NCBI GenBank assembly: GCA_021809755.1
Contig: JAJZJZ010000008.1
Coordinates: forward strand, 1 to 40,175
Direction of reading: 5' to 3'
Origin: Thermoplasmata archaeon
GTDB lineage: Archaea; Thermoplasmatota; Thermoplasmata; Thermoplasmatales; Thermoplasmataceae
Length of the DNA stretch: 40,175 bases
Under the pieces are notes generated by a model. That model worked only from the letters and a program-made list of their open reading frames with translations, was not told where the DNA came from and ran no database searches. The translations under genes were made by a program, and so were the position numbers. Shown here piece by piece: positions 33,401-40,175 of this stretch. Within the stretch, counting starts at the first letter, position 1; every line of letters begins with the position of its first letter.

Positions 33401-33532
33401 ACCGTGTTATGTAATACCTTACTTTAAATTTTGTATAATGTGATATTTAACTACCCTGCTTTGCACGTTAAGCCTTATCATATTTTCTGCGCTATGTTAA
33501 TTTGTTTAGATTGTTTCCAATATCTGACATTC

Positions 33533-33555
33533 CCTCCATCCCAAGGGATTGGAGG
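33533..33555 (-). repeat. Right-end hairpin of the tnpB element (likely omegaRNA 3' stem)
   Basis: The arms CCTCCA and TGGAGG enclose an inner stem CCC/GGG with a two-base loop and a single bulge. The hairpin starts 8 nt after the tnpB stop, where the guide RNA (omegaRNA) scaffold of TnpB elements normally ends. The guide would then correspond to sequence below about 33530. Confidence 0.65.
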
Positions 33556-33563
33556 TTCCTGAT

Positions 33564-34721
33564 TCATTGAGTGACAACTCGTAGACCTCCTTTTGAGAGT
33601 TCCGCTGCTGTAGCACTTTCCACAGGCGTAAATTCGGAAATGCCCTTCCCTACCTTTATCAATCCGATTTTACGGATATTTATTGCTGCATTCAGATCGC
33701 GGTCCATTGCAAGACCACACACATTGCAGTGGTATGTGCGATCCGACAGTCTCAGATCGTGTTTTATGTTTCCACATTTCGAGCAGATCTTCGATGATGG
33801 TTTATATCTGCCTATCTTAATGAGATCGGCATCTCTCCATTCCATCTTGTATGTGAGCAGCTGCTTGAACTGGTACCATCCCTGATCTGTTATGCTCTTT
33901 GCAAGATGGTGATTTCTCTGCATTCCCTGTATATTCAGGTCTTCAATAATCACAGTACCATAATGCTTGGCTATCGCCGTCGATACCTTATGATTGAAGT
34001 CTGTTCTTGCATCTTTGATCTTCTGATGTACTTTCTGCACTTTCACTATCTGCTTCTTTCTGTTTTTAGATCCTTTCTTCTTCCTTGATAACCTCCGCTG
34101 TTCTCTTTTTAATTTTTTCTCTGTATTCCTCAATGCATTCAACGGTTCAACCTGCAATCTATCCGATGTGGTGAGGAATGCCTTGATACCCATGTCAATT
34201 CCGATTGTGCCTTTACCTTTAGGCAATTCTTCTTCTATTTCATAGGGGATTGATGCATAGTACCGATCAACATCTCTCGTTATGACAACCTGCTTTGCTG
34301 TCTCAGGAATGGGTGATTTGTCCCTGAATTTTATCTCTTTTTTAAACTTCGGAATATATATGCCCTCTTCATCAAATGAAAAGTGCTGTGGCACAATGAA
34401 ATACTGGTTATCCTTCTTTGATCTGAAGTTTGGATAATCAGTATTGCGCTTGAAGAATGACTTGAACGATGTGTCGAGTTTCATCAAAACCTGCTGAAGT
34501 GATTGTGAATTTACTTCATTAAGCCACTCATATTCGCTCTTCAGATTCTTCAGATCATTTATCATATGAAAACCAGATATGGAGTTTCCACCGTCATGGT
34601 ATTCATGGCTCTTCGTCTCAAGAAAGTGATTCCAGATGAATCTGGTTGAACCAAAATGCTTCTCGATCAGCACTTTCTGATCTTCATCCGGATATATTCT
34701 AATCTTAAGAGTTTTAAGCAT
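33564..34721 (-). CDS. tnpB: TnpB RNA-guided nuclease (IS200/IS605 OrfB)
   Basis: The 385-aa protein belongs to the TnpB family, ancestors of Cas12. The N-terminal wedge/REC part starts KTLKIRIYPDEDQ. The RuvC core has all three catalytic acids: Asp176 in GIDMGIKAF, Glu260 in VIIEDLNIQGM, and Asp342 in DRDLNAAINI. The zinc finger Cys313/316/332/335 is complete. Full length and intact residues suggest an active enzyme that nicks or cleaves DNA using an omegaRNA made from the 3' end of its own element. No neighbouring tnpA is present. Confidence 0.95.
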   Translation of the reverse strand: MLKTLKIRIYPDEDQKVLIEKHFGSTRFIWNHFLETKSHEYHDGGNSISGFHMINDLKNLKSEYEWLNEVNSQSLQQVLMKLDTSFKSFFKRNTDYPNFRSKKDNQYFIVPQHFSFDEEGIYIPKFKKEIKFRDKSPIPETAKQVVITRDVDRYYASIPYEIEEELPKGKGTIGIDMGIKAFLTTSDRLQVEPLNALRNTEKKLKREQRRLSRKKKGSKNRKKQIVKVQKVHQKIKDARTDFNHKVSTAIAKHYGTVIIEDLNIQGMQRNHHLAKSITDQGWYQFKQLLTYKMEWRDADLIKIGRYKPSSKICSKCGNIKHDLRLSDRTYHCNVCGLAMDRDLNAAINIRKIGLIKVGKGISEFTPVESATAAELSKGGLRVVTQ

Positions 34722-34776
34722 CTATATGAAATCATATAGTTACATACACATCTTTCATTGAGGCGAGTCCGTGTAT

Positions 34777-34797
34777 CTCCGTGCCAAGGCATCGGAG
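34777..34797 (-). repeat. Left-end hairpin of the tnpB element
   Basis: The arms CTCCG and CGGAG enclose an inner TGCC/GGCA stem with a two-base loop and one bulged base. It has the same geometry as the right-end hairpin and lies 55 bp upstream of the tnpB start. It differs from the right end at four positions that form two compensated base pairs. Confidence 0.7.
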
Positions 34798-34896
34798 TTT
34801 TAAAGCTTCCTTCCAACTCGTAACAACATTATAAATATAAAAAGATATATAAAGACATAATTGAAGGACAAAGTCTTTTAATCTAAATAAAAATGT

Positions 34897-35823
34897 GTGA
34901 ATGTGCTCGTAAAGGAAATGGATGGAATGCCAGATATGGAATGTGAGGCAACAATTGCAAGCGAATTAAAAGTCTTCAGGAGCCTATCTGATCTTATGGA
35001 TCATGTGCCTTCGTTTCTGTATCTTGATAAGAATGGCATCTCCATAAGTTATTTTGTTGATAAAAAAGAAGTAAAATCAATCAGGAATCTTGAGATATTC
35101 AGCAGGGAATTCCAGTGCAGAACCTCTGGGGATTTATACTATATTGTAAATAAAGAAGTGGGAATGCCATCCATTGAGAATTACGAAAAACTGCTTGCTA
35201 TACCATCAGTGGTACTGAATTATAAATATCTTCATGATGGGATGCATCACATTATATTCAATTTCTCAAGGAAAGATCTGGAAAGATTTTCAGCACTGAT
35301 ACTGGAACTGAAGGAGCGAATGCCAGGATTCAGTATAGCATACCTGGGTGAAAATAGGGGAATTTCCAGAACACTGGATATTATGAAGAAAGTTCCTGGT
35401 CTCTACTACTCCAGTATTAAATTAGAATACGATCCAAAAAAGCTTGGAGGGATAATGGAGTATAAATGGATCAGAAAGATCAGATATAATACGCCACATA
35501 ACGTAACAGACGCATTTTATAAATTTGAAGATAAAATCCCTAAGATTGATGGCATCAATATGATATCGGAAAAGCACAATCTTGCGCAGTTGAAAACCCA
35601 CGGTGATACTATGCTTGATACTATCGATTATCTGGAACCGGTAATAATGGAGTGCCAAAAAAACGATGATGGAGTTATGTATTTTGATTCCATAGTAATG
35701 ACATCATTTTACACCAATTACCTTAAGAACGTTATGGCAGATGTGAAAACCTTGGGTGTGGGAAATGTTGAGGTAAGAAAAGCCGGTCCCCTTGGAGAAT
35801 TTCTTGGGTACTCCTTTGATTAA
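34897..35823 (+). CDS. Unknown 308-aa protein, distant paralogue of the 2820-3737 product
   Basis: A soluble alpha/beta protein with no recognised family. Residues about 100-200 align with the other unknown protein in this window: IPSV-x2-N, an IIFNFSRKDLERFS segment, FSIAYLGENRGI, and YKWIRKIRY. Such repeats resemble sensor parts of archaeal bacterio-opsin-activator-like regulators, but no DNA-binding domain is visible. GTG 34897 is the longest start; ATG 34918 is possible, and promoter spacing does not clearly decide. It begins about 75 bp beyond the tnpB element and converges on the ZPR1-like gene with an 8-bp gap. Confidence 0.65.
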   Translation: MNVLVKEMDGMPDMECEATIASELKVFRSLSDLMDHVPSFLYLDKNGISISYFVDKKEVKSIRNLEIFSREFQCRTSGDLYYIVNKEVGMPSIENYEKLLAIPSVVLNYKYLHDGMHHIIFNFSRKDLERFSALILELKERMPGFSIAYLGENRGISRTLDIMKKVPGLYYSSIKLEYDPKKLGGIMEYKWIRKIRYNTPHNVTDAFYKFEDKIPKIDGINMISEKHNLAQLKTHGDTMLDTIDYLEPVIMECQKNDDGVMYFDSIVMTSFYTNYLKNVMADVKTLGVGNVEVRKAGPLGEFLGYSFD

Positions 35824-35831
35824 GCAAGAAT

Positions 35832-36395
35832 TCAGGATTCCAACGTGCTCAGGCGATCAATCAGTGCCTTAGAGCTGTTAATCCTGCATTTTCCAGATTT
35901 GTCTTCGAGGATAAGGGTAAAAGATTCTTCTTCTTTTTTGTCTATGGCGTCAAAAAACCTGAATATTTTTTTGAGTTCTTCCTGATCCCCCTCAAAGTCC
36001 TGGATCATGGTGTTGAATCTTTCCCTGATATTATCCAAGAGACCTTCTATTGATACTATTCCCCCCTCTGAATTCTCTCCAGGATATATTTCAGCTGCTA
36101 TTTCCGGAATTAACACTGTTGTTGATGGTGATCTGTAAAGGAGTATGCCAAGATCCTCAGGAGATTGCACATTCATTGTGACTCTTATGGGTTCGCCTGT
36201 GTTGAGCTGGAAAATTTCACTTTCCTTATAGAGACAGTTATGGCACACATAGCTCTGAATATATATTTCCCTCTCATAGGAGATTTCTGTTGTATAATAA
36301 ACCAAAAAAAGTTTGCTTGAACATACTGGACATTCAATGCTTGTTTCCCTTTCAACTGGTACATTTCTCTCTGATTTTTTTTCCTGATCAGTCAT
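35832..36395 (-). CDS. ZPR1-type zinc-finger protein
   Basis: A 187-aa archaeal protein with one ZPR1 module. The zinc finger ligands are Cys22/25 (CPVC) and Cys51/54 (CHNC), separated by a beta hairpin and followed by YKESE. The beta-rich companion domain contains SPEDLGILLYRSPSTTVLIPEIAAEI, typical of ZPR1 (eukaryotic ZPR1 has two such modules and acts in eEF1A folding). The role in archaea is unknown. It overlaps the IPP isomerase gene by 8 nt and is last in that operon. Confidence 0.85.
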   Translation of the reverse strand: MTDQEKKSERNVPVERETSIECPVCSSKLFLVYYTTEISYEREIYIQSYVCHNCLYKESEIFQLNTGEPIRVTMNVQSPEDLGILLYRSPSTTVLIPEIAAEIYPGENSEGGIVSIEGLLDNIRERFNTMIQDFEGDQEELKKIFRFFDAIDKKEEESFTLILEDKSGKCRINSSKALIDRLSTLES

Positions 36396-37434
36396 TGTAT
36401 ACCCAATCCTTCAACTTTCCTGTTATCAATGATCTTGCTTTCTTTAGATCCATTGGTTTTTTTGAACCTGTGAGAAGCATGGCAACTTTCAATTCTCTAA
36501 TCGTCATGCTTATATTTGATTCCAGTTCTTCCATTCCCTTATCTGCACCTGACAGAAATGAGCGGGCAAAGCCACCAATTTGTGCGCCTATACTCAATGC
36601 TTTTGCCAGGTCAAGGCCGTTCCTGAGACCGCCACTACCTATTACCGGAACTTTTCCCCTGCATTCTATTATGGAAGCGGGTGAAGGGATGCCCCAATCC
36701 CAGAATGTGAGCCCGGATCTCATCTTTTCTTTGTCATTCACTTTTTCTGCTCTGTAATATTCAATTGCTGCGAAGGATGTTCCGCCTAAACCCCCAACAT
36801 CTATGGCCTTAACTCCGGAATCTATGAGATTCAATGCGTCTTTGTGCGAAAATCCATTTCCGGTCTCTTTTGCGATAACAGGATAGCTTGCAGCAACCTC
36901 GCTTAGCCTCTTAAGAATCCCCTTTGCGTTTCTATCCCCTTCAGGCTGTACCATCTCCTGAAGAAAATTGAAATGGATGGCAAGGAAATCAGCTTCTATT
37001 AGATTGAAAACCTCATCTATCTGCTTATTCGTGAAAGCTGGCTTCCCCTGTTTGAGCAATTGAGGAGCGCCAATGTTTGCGATCTTCATTGGAACCTTAT
37101 AATCATTTATAACCGAAAAAGTTTCTTCCAGCTCTTTCTTCTCAACTGCGACCCTCATGCTTCCCAGTCCCATTCCAATTCCAAACTTTTCTGCAGCTGC
37201 TGCGAGATTTCTGTTTATTTTTTTCGCCAGTTCTGTGCCGCCTGTCATTGAAGAAATAATCATGGGATAGTTCAGCTTCTTATTGAGGAATACGACCGAC
37301 GTTTTGATTTCATCGAAATCGATCTCTGGAATAGCCCTGTGTACAAGTGTGATATCATCCCAATAGTTATGTGAAGATGTTACTTCTTTCTGCTCCGCTA
37401 TCCTTATGTGCTCTTCCTTCCTGTTTTCAATCAT
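36388..37434 (-). CDS. fni: Type 2 isopentenyl-diphosphate isomerase
   Basis: This FMN- and NADPH-dependent enzyme interconverts IPP and DMAPP for archaeal lipid synthesis. It begins with the typical RKEEHIRIAEQ. Other signatures are PMIISSMTGG, GIGMGLGSMR, the substrate segment NFLQEMVQPEGDR, KETGNGFS, the flavin-binding DVGGLGGTSFAAIE and GSGGLRNGLDLAKALSIGA. Length (348 aa) is normal. The ATG overlaps the stop of the isopentenyl phosphate kinase gene by 4 nt. Confidence 0.95.
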   Translation of the reverse strand: MIENRKEEHIRIAEQKEVTSSHNYWDDITLVHRAIPEIDFDEIKTSVVFLNKKLNYPMIISSMTGGTELAKKINRNLAAAAEKFGIGMGLGSMRVAVEKKELEETFSVINDYKVPMKIANIGAPQLLKQGKPAFTNKQIDEVFNLIEADFLAIHFNFLQEMVQPEGDRNAKGILKRLSEVAASYPVIAKETGNGFSHKDALNLIDSGVKAIDVGGLGGTSFAAIEYYRAEKVNDKEKMRSGLTFWDWGIPSPASIIECRGKVPVIGSGGLRNGLDLAKALSIGAQIGGFARSFLSGADKGMEELESNISMTIRELKVAMLLTGSKKPMDLKKARSLITGKLKDWVYND

Positions 37435-38159
37435 TTAATCACCGAACCATAAAAATTATCATTATGCAGATCGTTAAGCCTTTCCGGAAATAATCCGTTC
37501 ATCATGGAGGTTCGAATTCCAAGTGAGGCTATCTTCTTCATAGCAATGAACTTTCCACCCATGCCACCGGTTACATCGTTGGATATTGCGTTGAAATCCT
37601 GTTGCGTTTTCACTGTTCTCAAGAGTTGGCTTTCAGGATATATTTTTGGGTCCCGATCAAATATACCGTCCACATCTCCCATAAAAATTGCATCTGTCGG
37701 ATTCAATAGGTTGCAAATATCAAACATTATACTGTCACCTGAATATATCTTAACATCATTCCCGTCAATATAAATATCGCCATATAAGACAGGAAGAAAA
37801 CCTGCTTCCACTGATCTAAGAACAGATGAGTAATCAAAGGTGTCCTTTCTCCTGAGATAGAAAGGCGAAAAGCTAATTGGGGCCATTCCCAATTCCAGTA
37901 AAATTTCTGTTATGAGGGCGTTCAGGTTGGCGGTATCACTTTTAACTTTCGAAAGTTGTGTTTCTTTGCCTTTATAAGTTCCTGGAAAGCCACTCTTCTT
38001 GCATAATATGTGACCAAATGAACCCGCTCCATGAACCAGAACAAATGGTTCTCCAAATTTGATTATTTCCCTTAATGCCCTCTCGCTTTCATCCCTTTTA
38101 AATGTCCTGTAACTTGATTTATCTGTTATGAAGCTTCCTCCAAGCTTTATTGCGATCAT
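37431..38159 (-). CDS. ipk: Isopentenyl phosphate kinase
   Basis: An amino-acid-kinase-fold enzyme (242 aa) that phosphorylates isopentenyl phosphate to IPP, the last step of the archaeal modified mevalonate pathways. Diagnostic are the N-terminal IKLGGSFITDK and VHGAGSFGH with the catalytic histidine (His50), which distinguishes this family from other amino-acid kinases; GDVDGIFDRDP and DVTGGMGGK complete the nucleotide site. It is the first gene of a three-gene operon with fni and the ZPR1-like gene. A GTTTAAC TATA-like element near 38184-38190 and a palindrome at 38189-38200 lie upstream. Confidence 0.94.
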   Translation of the reverse strand: MIAIKLGGSFITDKSSYRTFKRDESERALREIIKFGEPFVLVHGAGSFGHILCKKSGFPGTYKGKETQLSKVKSDTANLNALITEILLELGMAPISFSPFYLRRKDTFDYSSVLRSVEAGFLPVLYGDIYIDGNDVKIYSGDSIMFDICNLLNPTDAIFMGDVDGIFDRDPKIYPESQLLRTVKTQQDFNAISNDVTGGMGGKFIAMKKIASLGIRTSMMNGLFPERLNDLHNDNFYGSVIK

Positions 38160-38188
38160 TTACAATACCAATATGGCATTCAGGTTAA

Positions 38189-38200
38189 ACAAATATTTGT
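38189..38200. promoter_or_regulatory. Perfect 12-bp palindrome upstream of the isoprenoid operon
   Basis: ACAAATATTTGT overlaps the upstream edge of the presumed TATA/BRE region of ipk, a position suited to an operator. AT-rich palindromes of this length can also occur by chance. Confidence 0.35.
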
Positions 38201-38315
38201 TAGTGTTGATTTGATTTTCTTTTTTCGTTATTGTTTTGACTGTCAGGTTTGCAATTGTGTAAAAACGATTAATGGTGTATATACAAATAAATATGTAGAG
38301 TAAATACATATATAT

Positions 38316-38327
38316 AGTATATATACT
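38316..38327. promoter_or_regulatory. Perfect palindrome in the promoter of the phosphate-type symporter
   Basis: AGTATATATACT lies 23 bp before ATG 38350, overlapping the likely TATA region (CTAAATAGG, about 38325-38333). It may serve as core promoter, repressor site, or both. Confidence 0.35.
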
Positions 38328-38349
38328 AAATAGGAAATGTTGTTATTTT

Positions 38350-39945
38350 ATGCCGACATTTGCCATAGTGCCGGAAGTCAATTCTGAGGAAAGTGTCTTG
38401 AAAAGCCTTGACGAATCAGGTTTGAACCGACGCCATCTAAAAATGATGCTTGTTGCAGGTATGGGGTTTTTTACTGACGCTTATCTTCTATTTATATTGG
38501 AGGTGGCTATGCCAATACTTGCGTCACCATTGGGATTCAATATTGGTTCGCTTACCAATCATGTATCTTTCCTAGGCTATGAGGTTCGGGAAGACAAGCT
38601 TGTGGAGGGGGCCATAACTTCAGCTGCTCTCTTTGGGGCTTTTGTTGGTGCCGCAGTCCTTGGTAACATATCTGATCGTTTTGGCAGAAGGGCGGTATAT
38701 GGCCTTGAGCTGGGGATTATGATCGCCTTTACTGCGTTATCAGCAGTCTCAATGAATTACTATATTCTTATTGCGTCCAGATTTCTTATGGGAATAGGAG
38801 TTGGTGGAGATTACCCCATAAGCTCCACAATTATGAGTGAATATTCAAGTGCAAAACACCGGGGAAAACTTGTTGCACTAGTATTTTCAATGCAAGGACT
38901 TGGACTCCTTGCCGGCGCCCTTGTAGGGTTGCTTTCCATTACATTCTTTCCATTGCAGTATTCCTGGAGAATAATGCTTGCCATAGGGATAATCCCCGCA
39001 CTTTATGTGGTGAAACTCAGAAGACAGATGCTTGAAACTCCAAGATATGCACTCCAAGTTGAACATGACCAATATGGAGCTGCATCTGCTACTAAGAGGA
39101 TCCTTGGAGCAAAAGATACCCCCTCTGGTGCTGAAATGGCAAAAATAAAGAGAACCGCCCATGGAGAAAGAGGTAGCAATACTAAATACGCGAGCAGTCT
39201 GAACAAATACATTATATTCGTTATTGGAACCTCGATTACCTGGTTCATCTTTGACATGGCTTTCTACGGAACTACCTTAAATAACAGTTTCATTCTAGAA
39301 AATATAGGTTATTCGACAAATGGAGCCATCCATACTGCAGTCTTCAATATTGCAGTTGGAGATGCCATACTGGCTGGACTTTTCGCGGTTCCTGGGTATT
39401 TCATCGCAGTTGCACTGGTTGACAGCATTGGTAGAAAGACGCTCCAGTGGCTGGGTTTTCTGGTTATGGCGTTATCCTATTTCATAACCGGATACTTTTA
39501 TACTTATCTTACCGGTCAGCTTTCCATATTTATTGTCATCTTTGGCCTTTCATATATGTTTGGAAATATAGGTCCAAATACTACAACATTCATATTACCA
39601 ACGGAGTTATTTCCCACAAATATAAGATCTACTGCCCATGGCATTGCTTCTTCCATAGCTAAACTGGGGGCAGGAATATTCACTTTCCTTTTCCTCATAC
39701 TTGGCCAAGTTTTAGGAGATTCTGGGGAATTTTATCTTCTTTCATTAATTTCATTTATAGGTGCCGTTATAACTGCATTCACCATTAGGGAAACCAGAGG
39801 ATTATCCCTTGAGGTCACATCTCTTCCACCAAGCGCTGGAATCATGGGTTTCAGGCAAAAATGGCTCTTACACCAAAGGGGAAACAGTGAAAAGATAAAT
39901 AAAGAAGAAGAACTTTTACCTGAAGGGCCGGTAGATCAGCGGTAG
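38350..39945 (+). CDS. MFS phosphate:H+ symporter-family transporter
   Basis: The 531-aa permease has 12 predicted helices and matches the phosphate:H+ symporter (Pho84/PHS) group: GMGFFTDAYLLFILE in helix 1, SDRFGRRAVYG, GGDYPISSTIMSE, and in the second half NIGPNTTTFILPTELFPTNIRSTAHGI. A charged central loop (about 215-285) separates the halves. Phosphate is the likely substrate, but organic acids are possible in this group. The reading frame runs 21 nt into the tRNA-Ala gene and stops at TAG 39943-39945; there is no earlier in-frame stop, so the last residues (PVDQR) come from tRNA sequence. Confidence 0.9.
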   Translation: MPTFAIVPEVNSEESVLKSLDESGLNRRHLKMMLVAGMGFFTDAYLLFILEVAMPILASPLGFNIGSLTNHVSFLGYEVREDKLVEGAITSAALFGAFVGAAVLGNISDRFGRRAVYGLELGIMIAFTALSAVSMNYYILIASRFLMGIGVGGDYPISSTIMSEYSSAKHRGKLVALVFSMQGLGLLAGALVGLLSITFFPLQYSWRIMLAIGIIPALYVVKLRRQMLETPRYALQVEHDQYGAASATKRILGAKDTPSGAEMAKIKRTAHGERGSNTKYASSLNKYIIFVIGTSITWFIFDMAFYGTTLNNSFILENIGYSTNGAIHTAVFNIAVGDAILAGLFAVPGYFIAVALVDSIGRKTLQWLGFLVMALSYFITGYFYTYLTGQLSIFIVIFGLSYMFGNIGPNTTTFILPTELFPTNIRSTAHGIASSIAKLGAGIFTFLFLILGQVLGDSGEFYLLSLISFIGAVITAFTIRETRGLSLEVTSLPPSAGIMGFRQKWLLHQRGNSEKINKEEELLPEGPVDQR

Positions 39946-39996
39946 ATCGCCTGCTTTGCAAGCAGGAGGCCTCGGGTTCAAATCCCGACCGGTCCA
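39925..39996 (+). tRNA. tRNA-Ala (anticodon TGC)
   Basis: The cloverleaf is complete: acceptor GGGCCGG/CCGGTCC (one G-T pair) with discriminator A, D arm with AGATCAGCGGTAGATC, anticodon stem CCTGC/GCAGG around TTTGCAA (anticodon TGC), and T arm TCGGG/CCCGA around TTCAAAT. There is no intron and no encoded CCA. The first 21 nt overlap the 3' end of the upstream transporter gene, and TTTTGTC follows the tRNA as a likely terminator. Confidence 0.97.
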
Positions 39997-40033
39997 TTTT
40001 GTCTAAATATATTAGTGGATCTTTACATTTATT

Positions 40034-40056
40034 TTAATATGGTCAAACCATATTAA
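40034..40056. repeat. Perfect 10-bp inverted repeat downstream of tRNA-Ala
   Basis: TTAATATGGT and ACCATATTAA are separated by CAA. A hairpin or operator of this perfection is notable next to a tRNA. It lies about 90 bp upstream of the next presumed gene. Confidence 0.5.
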
Positions 40057-40143
40057 CAGGATTGTAGAGAAAATGACTCTCTGCTTCTTCTAGCGAGTTT
40101 AAGTGAGAAGAAGTTATTATAAATGTTTAGGATATGGACATGT

Positions 40144-40175
40144 ATGCAGAGATTGGATCTTCTTAAATTGCTTAT
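40144..40175 (+). CDS. 5' end of a gene cut by the window edge
   Basis: ATG 40144 opens a frame (MQRLDLLKLL) that remains open to the end. A TATA-like TTATTATAAAT (about 40113-40123) is about 26 bp upstream, so a leaderless gene is plausible. An in-frame ATG at 40123 is possible but lies within the TATA element. Product unknown. Confidence 0.35.
   Translation, partial: MQRLDLLKLL

Larger units (their letters stand above)
33533..34822 (-). mobile_element. IS605-type element carrying only tnpB, with repeated hairpin ends
   Basis: The element comprises tnpB (33564-34721) and matching terminal modules. On the minus strand, both ends read TACGAGTTG, then 16-19 nt, then a stem-loop with TT loop and one bulged A (LE 34777-34822; RE 33533-33583). 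No tnpA (Y1 transposase) is present, so it is a non-autonomous, IS1341-like insertion. The exact cleavage points cannot be fixed from one copy. It sits in AT-rich sequence between the epimerase and an unknown gene, without obvious gene disruption. Confidence 0.75.

Noticed and set aside
40084-40113. CTTCTTCT ... AGAAGAAG inverted repeat near the window end
   Set aside because: Arms are low-complexity purine/pyrimidine runs with a 14-nt loop, too weak to call.
1-40175. CRISPR array or tandem repeats
   Set aside because: No regularly spaced repeated units of 20-50 nt were seen on either strand, and no cas genes occur.

Overview
The window looks like a stretch of chromosome from an acidophilic, cell-wall-less euryarchaeon of the order Thermoplasmatales (Ferroplasma/Cuniculiplasma/'alphabet-plasma' type rather than a typical Thermoplasma). 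This is inferred from an A1Ao-ATPase operon, isopentenyl phosphate kinase with type 2 IPP isomerase, archaeal TATA promoters placed about 26 bp before start codons (leaderless mRNAs), low G+C, AGA/AGG arginine codons, and a bacterial-style 2-oxoacid dehydrogenase complex of the kind known from Thermoplasma. No 16S rRNA or phylogenetic marker was available to fix the genus.

Layout. 1-4.7 kb: tail of an upstream gene, a membrane HdrD-like Fe-S/heme protein resembling ETF:quinone oxidoreductases, two small coiled-coil proteins, an unknown 305-aa protein and a branched-chain aminotransferase (ilvE). 4.8-11.0 kb: one compact operon lipA-E1alpha-E1beta-E2-E3-lipB, that is a complete 2-oxoacid dehydrogenase complex with both enzymes for making its lipoyl cofactor. 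11.0-15.3 kb: accessory island with a zinc-ribbon membrane protein coupled to an unusual DNA methyltransferase, a Dam-type adenine methyltransferase, a probable restriction endonuclease, a possibly frameshifted remnant, and tRNA-Pro(TGG). 15.4-21.5 kb: MFS transporter, Old Yellow Enzyme-type flavoprotein, prs-kptA operon, Lrp regulator plus enoyl-CoA hydratase, and a previously uncalled 54-aa CWC-type cysteine-rich protein. 21.6-30.0 kb: the A-type ATPase operon K-E-C-F-A-B-D-(45-aa membrane peptide)-H-I. 30.0-33.4 kb: unknown protein, aminotransferase, membrane-anchored CuA-like cupredoxin, sugar-nucleotide epimerase. 33.5-34.8 kb: an IS605-type element carrying only tnpB, with covarying hairpins at both ends. 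34.9-38.2 kb: a second unknown protein distantly similar to the one at 2.8 kb, then the isopentenyl phosphate kinase / IPP isomerase / ZPR1-like operon. 38.3-40.2 kb: a phosphate-type MFS symporter whose 3' end runs into tRNA-Ala(TGC), a perfect dyad and the start of another gene.

How it fits together. ilvE, the 2-oxoacid dehydrogenase, enoyl-CoA hydratase, an Lrp regulator and the ETF-oxidoreductase-like protein together suggest peptide or amino-acid catabolism feeding acyl-CoA oxidation and the respiratory chain, with the A-type ATPase and a copper protein as other bioenergetic parts; that functional link is inference. The most striking non-gene signal is the repeated module at both ends of the tnpB element (a shared 9-mer followed by a hairpin, with two compensatory base-pair changes between copies). 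Other points worth a look are the extra 45-aa membrane ORF in the ATPase operon, the CuA-like protein lacking canonical ligands, and the transporter/tRNA overlap.
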